Source of the DNA: Bacteroidota bacterium
GTDB taxonomy: Bacteria > Bacteroidota > Bacteroidia > J057
DNA: 6,136 bases
Direction: 5' to 3'
Assembly: GCA_963169475.1 (NCBI GenBank)
Contig: CAUJFT010000336.1
Coordinates: forward strand, 1-6,136
Shown here: positions 1 to 4,418 of the stretch, piece after piece
Position numbering within the stretch: position 1 is the stretch's first letter
Layout: each line of letters starts with the position of its first letter
Notes under the pieces: model-generated
The model's input: the letters and a program-made list of their open reading frames with translations, nothing else
Told to the model about the DNA's origin: nothing
Database searches by the model: none
Translations under genes and position numbers: made by a program

Positions 1-1912
1 TAGTCGTTCCGGTATTGGCACCATTCACCCTTACAATATCCCCATTATCCAAACCAAAATAGACAGAATTTGCAACATTTGGAGAAACATACACGTTCGA
101 CACGAAGCCTGTACCAAAAGCGGTTACCGTTACACTAGAAAATGCTCCGGCGGGAACTGTCATTCTTTTAAACCCACCATTTAAATTCGCACAATAAAGA
201 ATATTTGCAGTGTTATCGTAATCTGTAGGATTAATAAAATCCCCATCAGCACTGCTGAATCCGTTTAGAGTTGCAAAATTATCCGTAGTAACATAGTAGT
301 TGTTATATACATAGGAGGTGATTTGTGTATTAGGGTTGTCTTGGTCAATGTGGCAAAAAGCTCCATCTCCTCCGGTTACTTCCGAGGTGGCATTAATTCC
401 AGCTATTGTGAATTTATGTGTTCCGTTATCCTGCGCGCCTGCCAAAAAGTTATCCGAGTTAGCGGTTGGGTTTACTGCACAAGCATAAAACTGTGTGATA
501 TTGTAACCATTATTTTTTTCAGAAAATATAGGAGAAGCAGTATTCATTCCCGTAGCATAAAATACCCCTCCGTCAGTTCCCCAAAGTGCAGTTCCACTAC
601 TACCGGGCTGAAACACTATAGCATGAATATCTGCATGAACATATATTGAGGGGGAGGTACACCCTCCGGAAGCTCCTCCCGTCCATGAGGTATAATTTGT
701 CCAAGTAGTTCCTCCATTAGTAGTCTTTGCCCCATCTACTCCAGCCACATAAACAGTGTTTTCGTTTGCGGGGTCCACCGCTATGGCTAAGTCATACCAC
801 GCCTGATTTCCTCCGCCACTTCGGGTAAAGGCATCACTTGTTCCTTGGTCACACATAGAAGGAGTCGTTACATTTGCCCAAGTTGTTCCTCCATTCGTGG
901 TTTTCATTGCTCTTCCACTATTAGTATCATCATATAAGGCATACACCACATTTGAATTGGAGGGAGCGCAAGCAAGTTCTATCCTTTCCTTTGTTCCGGC
1001 GGGTAAAGCCATAGCAGTCCAGAAGCCTACATTGCCGGTATTTACTCCGTTTATTGCATCAGATTTAAAAATTGAACCTGTATTAAATATTCCAAATGCA
1101 CAATAAATATCTCCGTTTGCAGCAATTTCTACATCTGAAGAAGCGTTGTTTCCCCCTCCACTTACTCCATTTCCAAGCACTTTTGTCCAAGTGGCTCCGC
1201 CATCCGTAGATTTTTGAAGTCCATTTGAGCGCGTGGCAGCATAAATATTGCTACTATTATCTATTACTATTTTTTGAATGTGATAAAAACTACTACCTGT
1301 AGTAGCAGCCAATTGATTCCACGTAAGCCCACCATCTATGCTTTTCCAAATTCCATTTCCCCTGACTGCATCTAGATTGTACCAGCCTTCCCCCGTTCCA
1401 AAATACAAAATATTGGGGTTTATAGGGTCTTGAGCGAGAGTAGTAATCGCGAGGTTTGAAAAAAAAGAATTGAGTTCTGACCATATTGGAGGGGTAGCGG
1501 TAATATCCGCCGTTTTCCAAAGTCCCCCGCTTACACTTGCCGCAAAAACCGCCTTGTGGGTAGGGTCATTTTTGTCAAATATCACGGCTCGCGTTCTGCC
1601 TCCTACATTCGAAGGTCCTCTTTCTTCCCAATATATACCGGGGATCGCCGCCCTATCCTCCTTCATTTGTTTACGTATTTTCTCTGTGGCTTCCCAAGCC
1701 GAAACAAGTCCATTGCGCGGCACATACCCCAAAGATAAATCCATCGTTTTGCGAACCTCTTGCTCAAAAGCCTTGTGTGGTTCATCTTTTTCTTTTTCCT
1801 TTTCGCCCTCATATTCTCGTTCATCTATCAGATGAATGCTTTGAAACACAAAAATAAATAAAACGCTAAAAACAAGAAAAGGAATGAATCGAACCAATTT
1901 TACAAACTGCAT
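1..1912 (-). CDS. Secreted BNR/Asp-box beta-propeller protein (VPS10/sortilin-like), 3' end outside window
   Basis: An open frame of 637 codons without a stop begins at ATG 1912 and leaves the window at base 1. It is the first in-frame ATG after an in-frame stop at 1954-1952; the next Met is residue 57. Residues about 8-27 are strongly hydrophobic (export signal or anchor), followed by a charged Glu/Lys-rich linker (about 31-55). The conserved entry motif WEERGPSNVGGRTRA (95-109) and the stretches VSGGLWKT (127-134) and FGTGEGW (171-177) open the propeller. Asp-box BNR motifs lie at 190-198 (KSIDGGLTW), 234-242 (KSTDGGATW), 337-345 (KTTNGGTTW) and 396-404 (KTTNGGTTW); GTDGGVF (445-451) and AGAQDNGT (491-498) follow. 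Bacteroidota relatives of this kind are typically very large, are annotated as glycosyl hydrolase/sortilin-like, and often end in a type IX secretion sorting domain; that end is not visible here. Substrate and activity cannot be assigned: BNR propellers may be enzymatic or purely binding. It is transcribed divergently from the OstA-like gene. No clear -7 box or Shine-Dalgarno was found upstream. Confidence 0.88.
   Translation of the reverse strand, partial: MQFVKLVRFIPFLVFSVLFIFVFQSIHLIDEREYEGEKEKEKDEPHKAFEQEVRKTMDLSLGYVPRNGLVSAWEATEKIRKQMKEDRAAIPGIYWEERGPSNVGGRTRAVIFDKNDPTHKAVFAASVSGGLWKTADITATPPIWSELNSFFSNLAITTLAQDPINPNILYFGTGEGWYNLDAVRGNGIWKSIDGGLTWNQLAATTGSSFYHIQKIVIDNSSNIYAATRSNGLQKSTDGGATWTKVLGNGVSGGGNNASSDVEIAANGDIYCAFGIFNTGSIFKSDAINGVNTGNVGFWTAMALPAGTKERIELACAPSNSNVVYALYDDTNSGRAMKTTNGGTTWANVTTPSMCDQGTSDAFTRSGGGNQAWYDLAIAVDPANENTVYVAGVDGAKTTNGGTTWTNYTSWTGGASGGCTSPSIYVHADIHAIVFQPGSSGTALWGTDGGVFYATGMNTASPIFSEKNNGYNITQFYACAVNPTANSDNFLAGAQDNGTHKFTIAGINATSEVTGGDGAFCHIDQDNPNTQITSYVYNNYYVTTDNFATLNGFSSADGDFINPTDYDNTANILYCANLNGGFKRMTVPAGAFSSVTVTAFGTGFVSNVYVSPNVANSVYFGLDNGDIVRVNGANTGTT
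701..1345 (-). repeat. Four Asp-box (BNR) motifs within the secreted propeller gene
   Basis: Four copies of the pattern K-[ST]-x-[DN]-G-G-x-T-W are encoded at 1345-1319, 1213-1187, 904-878 and 727-701 on the minus strand. The first two keep the canonical Asp (DGG) and the last two have Asn (NGG). Asp-boxes sit in the turn between strands of a propeller blade and are structural rather than catalytic in known families. The last two copies also match at DNA level: 28 of 33 bases between 695-727 and 872-904, an offset of 177 bases or 59 codons. Confidence 0.8.
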
Positions 1913-1949
1913 TAAACTTTGTGAGTATAGTAAAGGGACATTGATTTTA

Positions 1950-2047
1950 TCTTATGGGTAGGTAAAAAAGAAAGGCATTAAAAAGCTAATTTTATTTTGA
2001 TAACTAAAAAATAAAAAGGTTCTCCGATTTATGCCCCACCCATAAGA
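1950..2047. repeat. Long imperfect inverted repeat / potential 98-nt hairpin
   Basis: The outer arms TCTTATGGGTaGG (1950-1962) and CCcACCCATAAGA (2035-2047) pair at 12 of 13 positions. Inside them GGCATtAA (1974-1981) can pair with TTtATGCC (2028-2035), sharing one base with the outer arm, and TTTTATTTT (1990-1998) pairs perfectly with AAAATAAAA (2008-2016) around a 9-nt loop. The pairings are nested, so the whole segment could fold as one rod with internal bulges. The innermost pairing is pure A/T and could arise by chance; the outer arm is the significant part. It lies 38 bp upstream of the BNR start codon, so it may be in that gene's leader or promoter. It could instead be a remnant of a small mobile element; no transposase is present. 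Confidence 0.55.
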
Positions 2048-2111
2048 CATAACGGAGCAAATAAACAAAAAGTAGTTCATTGACACAAATATTTTATCAA
2101 AAAAATAGAAT

Positions 2112-2156
2112 AATACTTTTTTCAAAATACCCTTACAGCCTTGAAAAAAGCGTATT
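2112..2156. repeat. 14-bp bulged inverted repeat (potential hairpin)
   Basis: AATACTTTTTTCAA (2112-2125) pairs with TTGAAAAAA (2141-2149) and then, after a 2-nt bulge (GC, 2150-2151), with GTATT (2152-2156). The loop is 15 nt (2126-2140). This gives 14 base pairs with one bulge. There is no T-run directly after the stem on the plus strand; on the minus strand the stem is followed by a T-rich but interrupted stretch, so it is at best a weak terminator. No gene reads into it from either side, which makes a terminator role doubtful. A regulatory dyad or part of a small RNA are alternatives. Confidence 0.5.
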
Positions 2157-2195
2157 GAAAAGCCATAAAATAGTAAAAATAACGTATCGAAAGCC
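2151..2195. repeat. Imperfect short direct repeat
   Basis: CGTATTGAAAAGCC (2151-2164) recurs as CGTATCGAAAGCC (2183-2195), 32 bases further on, with one substitution and one missing A. The first copy overlaps the right arm of the hairpin at 2112-2156. Two sites spaced about three helical turns apart would suit a DNA-binding regulator, but the copies are short and the region is AT-rich, so chance is possible. Confidence 0.35.
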
Positions 2196-2292
2196 TCACG
2201 AATTATTATCATTATAGTACAGATGAACGACACACTTTTGGAGAATTACGGCATCGTTCCCTTCAATTTTTTCTCATTCTCCTGAATACGTG

Positions 2293-2300
2293 TATTTTTG
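2293..2300 (+). promoter_or_regulatory. Bacteroidota-type -7 element (TATTTTTG) for the OstA-like gene
   Basis: TATTTTTG matches the TAnnTTTG -7 consensus used by the Bacteroidota primary sigma factor. Transcription would start a few bases after it, leaving a leader of about 20-25 nt before ATG 2331. No good TTTG -33 element is seen at the expected distance (a T-run lies there instead). This position also argues against the TTG at 2298 as translation start, because it lies inside the promoter. Confidence 0.5.
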
Positions 2301-2330
2301 TACAGATATTTCCTTGTATTGCGATTGATT

Positions 2331-4268
2331 ATGAATAAAAAAACATTTAGATGGTACATTTCTCAATATTTGAAGTTTATTTTTTGGATAAATTTTATCC
2401 TCATTCCTATATTTCTTTTTGCCCAGCAAGACTCCTTGGTAGAAACCAAACAGATTGAAATTATCAATAGTGATGACCTCGTGTATGAAATCAATAACGG
2501 CTTTGAAACCCAACGATTGAAAGGAAACGTTGTGATTTTGCATGAAGGTACTTATTTCTATTGCGATAGTGCTATCCACTTCGTAAACGACAATAATTTT
2601 AAGGCTTTTTCGAGAGTAAGAGTAGAAATGCAGGACGGCGTAAAATTGACTTGTAATCGCCTGAATTATGACGGAAATACAAAGATAGCAGAAGCCATAG
2701 GCAAAGCGGTGGTTACGGACGGGAAGGCAGTACTTTCCAGCGAAAAACTAACCTATTACCGAAATGAAAAATATGGTAAATACACTACTGGCGGTAAGCT
2801 CACCAACGCGGATAACGTACTAACAAGCCGGTTAGGGTATTATTATCCAGAGGAAAAAATGGCTTATTTTAAGAAAGAGGTAAAATTAGTAAGCCCTGAT
2901 TATACCCTGACCACGGACACTTTGGGCTATAATACTAATACAGAAACGGCTGTTTTTATGACCACTACCCACGTACAAGGCAAAGATGGTGGATTTGTAA
3001 CAGAAAAAGGCACCTACGACACCAAAAACGAAAAGCTAAACCTCGAGAGCCGCACGCAAATGACCAATGAAGATTACATCATGGAAGCAGATAAGACAGA
3101 CTACGACAATAAAACCCAAACAGGATTTATGGTTGGGGGGGTCTATATTCAACAAAAAGATACTTCCTTTACGCTTTTTGCCGATTCTGCCGACTATAAC
3201 CGTGGGAATGGAATCGGACACGCTACGGGTAATGTTGTCATTATTCAGAAAGATAGTGCGACTATTATTTATTCTAAAAAAGGAAGCTTCAATAAAGAAG
3301 AAAAAAACGGGACCGCTTATGGAGATGTCGTAATCATTCAAAAAGATAGCACAATGATAGTAACTTCTGATATTGCAGATTTTGAGCAAGAAAAGAAGAG
3401 CGGAAAAGCTTATGGTAATGTAGTCATTCGTCAGAAAGATAGCACCTTTACCGTTTTTTCGGATACCGCTACCTTCAATAACGAGACCCATAGAGGTACT
3501 GCGACGGGCAGCGTAGAACTCTATGAAAAAGACAGCACGCTTAGTATATTTGGGGAACATGCTATTTTTTTCAGAGACACCAAAGAAACATGGATGACTA
3601 ACCACCCGGTTGCCGTACAAAAATTCGATAATGACAGCCTCTACATCACCGCCGATACCTTGTACGCAGTAGAGGACTCCCTTAAACGCCGTACCTTTAA
3701 AGCCTTCGGAAACGTCAAACTATACATGAAAGACATGCAGGGTACTGCCGATTCTATGGTGTATCTTTATAGCGATTCCATGATAATCCTATATCAAAAT
3801 CCTGTCTTGTGGTCTGATTCCTCTCAACTTTCAGGAGATAACATGATTATTTGGCTCAAAAATAAAAAAATAGATTCTTTGTTTGTCAATCAAAATGGGT
3901 TTATGGTTTCTCAAGAAGATACAATTGGTTTTAACCAAATCAAGGGGAAGCAACTCCGCGCCAAATTTTTGGAAAATCAATTAATTAGGTTGCATGTTGT
4001 AGGAAATAGCGAAAGCATTTACTACATCAAAGATGAGACCAAAGGCTATCAAGGCATGAATAAGTCCGTTTCCCAAGAAATGAAAATCTTCCTCAAAGAC
4101 AATAAAGCCAATAAAATTATTTTTATTTCAAAACCCGAAAGCACCTATTCTCCTATCTATGAAGTTTTGTTTAAGGAACAAAAATTAGAGGGTATGATAT
4201 GGATTCCTGAACAAAAGCCCGAAAAACCGCCATTACCAACGCTAAGAAATCAGGAACTGCCCGAATAA
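2331..4268 (+). CDS. OstA/LptA-like periplasmic protein (lipopolysaccharide transport type)
   Basis: Complete gene of 645 residues, ATG 2331 to TAA 4266-4268. A frame-compatible TTG at 2298 would add 11 residues but lies in the predicted promoter; ATG 2331 gives a proper signal peptide: basic start (MNKKTFRW), hydrophobic core about 13-30, likely cleavage near FAQ at 30-32. The mature part begins with the hallmark GNVVILHEGTYFYCDSA (65-81), then continues as repeating short beta segments of the kind G-[NDS]-V-x-[IL]-x-x-K-D, typical of the OstA/LptA family, whose members form an elongated half-open beta-roll that carries lipid across the periplasm. Residues about 269-423 are five units of exactly 31 residues. 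The C-terminus is Pro/Glu-rich (about 625-645). Enterobacterial LptA is under 200 residues, so this is a much longer version, as usual in Bacteroidota, where the role in lipopolysaccharide export is inferred from the fold rather than proven. The protein has no visible LptD barrel. The next gene starts 150 bp downstream with its own promoter. Confidence 0.88.
   Translation: MNKKTFRWYISQYLKFIFWINFILIPIFLFAQQDSLVETKQIEIINSDDLVYEINNGFETQRLKGNVVILHEGTYFYCDSAIHFVNDNNFKAFSRVRVEMQDGVKLTCNRLNYDGNTKIAEAIGKAVVTDGKAVLSSEKLTYYRNEKYGKYTTGGKLTNADNVLTSRLGYYYPEEKMAYFKKEVKLVSPDYTLTTDTLGYNTNTETAVFMTTTHVQGKDGGFVTEKGTYDTKNEKLNLESRTQMTNEDYIMEADKTDYDNKTQTGFMVGGVYIQQKDTSFTLFADSADYNRGNGIGHATGNVVIIQKDSATIIYSKKGSFNKEEKNGTAYGDVVIIQKDSTMIVTSDIADFEQEKKSGKAYGNVVIRQKDSTFTVFSDTATFNNETHRGTATGSVELYEKDSTLSIFGEHAIFFRDTKETWMTNHPVAVQKFDNDSLYITADTLYAVEDSLKRRTFKAFGNVKLYMKDMQGTADSMVYLYSDSMIILYQNPVLWSDSSQLSGDNMIIWLKNKKIDSLFVNQNGFMVSQEDTIGFNQIKGKQLRAKFLENQLIRLHVVGNSESIYYIKDETKGYQGMNKSVSQEMKIFLKDNKANKIIFISKPESTYSPIYEVLFKEQKLEGMIWIPEQKPEKPPLPTLRNQELPE
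3135..3599 (+). repeat. Five in-frame 93-bp (31-codon) repeats in the OstA-like gene
   Basis: Units start at 3135, 3228, 3321, 3414 and 3507, each opening with G-x-V-x-[IL]-x-[QE]-K-D: GGVYIQQKD, GNVVIIQKD, GDVVIIQKD, GNVVIRQKD and GSVELYEKD. The spacing is exactly 31 codons each time; the last unit degenerates near its end. Codons for the shared residues differ mainly at third positions (for example GTT/GTC/GTA for the same Val and AGT/AGC for Ser), so the similarity is held at protein level and is not a fresh duplication. Each unit probably supplies a fixed set of strands to the beta-roll. Confidence 0.8.
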
Positions 4269-4309
4269 ATATTTTGGTAAAGACGCTCGGAAGAGATTCT
4301 TTTATTCGG
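4261..4309. repeat. 9-bp inverted repeat straddling the OstA-like stop codon
   Basis: CCGAATAAA (4261-4269, including the TAA stop) is the exact reverse complement of TTTATTCGG (4301-4309), with a 31-nt loop. It is followed by an A-run, not a T-run, on the plus strand, so it is not a standard intrinsic terminator. No other terminator was recognised between 4269 and 4418. Confidence 0.35.
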
Positions 4310-4351
4310 AAAAAATAAAAACGGGAAACCTCTTTCTACTGTTTATTTACG

Positions 4352-4387
4352 TTATTTGCATATCTTTGCGCCGCATTTCGCAAATAA
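4352..4387. promoter_or_regulatory. 8-bp inverted repeat flanking the receptor -7 box (operator-like dyad)
   Basis: TTATTTGC (4352-4359) is the exact reverse complement of GCAAATAA (4380-4387), with 20 bases between them that contain the whole -7 box and the expected start of transcription. A second, overlapping dyad TTTGCG (4365-4370) / CGCAAA (4379-4384) uses the same right arm with an 8-nt loop. The placement suits a repressor operator or a hairpin at the 5' end of the mRNA; no regulator gene is visible to pair with it. Confidence 0.4.
4361..4368 (+). promoter_or_regulatory. Bacteroidota-type -7 element (TATCTTTG) for the TonB-dependent receptor
   Basis: TATCTTTG matches TAnnTTTG and is followed by a GC-rich stretch (CGCCGC), a common look for promoters in this phylum. 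Transcription would begin around 4375, giving a leader of about 45 nt before ATG 4419. The -33 region holds only a partial match (CTGTTTATT near 4339-4347). The receptor can therefore be transcribed independently of the OstA-like gene. Confidence 0.55.
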
Positions 4388-4418
4388 TTTTAGAAGATTA
4401 AACTCACTTTGTATAGAA

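Larger units (their letters stand above)
1913..2330. other. AT-rich divergent intergenic region (418 bp)
   Basis: This stretch separates the minus-strand BNR gene from the plus-strand OstA-like gene. It is dominated by A and T runs and carries no convincing coding frame; the longest minus-strand frame (2233-1952) translates to a Phe/Ile-rich string typical of AT-rich non-coding DNA. It contains a long imperfect hairpin (1950-2047), a second compact hairpin (2112-2156), a short direct repeat (2151-2195) and a TAnnTTTG element (2293-2300) serving the OstA-like gene. I found no matching CAAAnnTA (reverse-strand -7 box) for the BNR gene, so its promoter is unidentified. Confidence 0.75.

Noticed and set aside
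1459..1466. Run of eight A (T8 in the coding strand) in the BNR gene as a phase-variation site
   Set aside because: A/T runs of this length are common in this AT-rich DNA, and the frame reads through intact on both sides.
323..1835. Several plus-strand frames of 60-121 codons across the left part of the window
   Set aside because: They are antisense to the continuous minus-strand BNR frame with its clear Asp-boxes, and their translations show no domain.
1952..2233. Minus-strand 93-codon frame in the intergenic region, in the same frame as the BNR gene
   Set aside because: It ends 39 bp before the BNR start, and its translation is a Phe/Ile/Lys-rich string expected from AT-rich non-coding DNA. 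It spans two hairpins and shows no domain, so neither a gene nor an N-terminal extension is supported.
2298..2330. TTG 2298 as the start of the OstA-like protein
   Set aside because: It lies within the TATTTTTG promoter element and would put extra residues before a typical basic signal-peptide start. ATG 2331 is preferred.
2274..2579. Minus-strand 101-codon frame over the OstA-like start
   Set aside because: It covers the signal peptide and first strands of the OstA-like gene in antisense, with no promoter or motif of its own.
3135..3599. The 93-base repeats as a CRISPR-like or mobile repeat array
   Set aside because: The repeats are in frame, have no unique spacers between conserved DNA units, and are conserved at amino-acid rather than nucleotide level, so they are protein repeats.
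3036..3620. Minus-strand 194-codon frame antisense to the OstA-like gene
   Set aside because: It lies wholly within the strongly supported OstA-like frame. Its length is a by-product of the regular 93-base repeats, and it has no recognisable motif.
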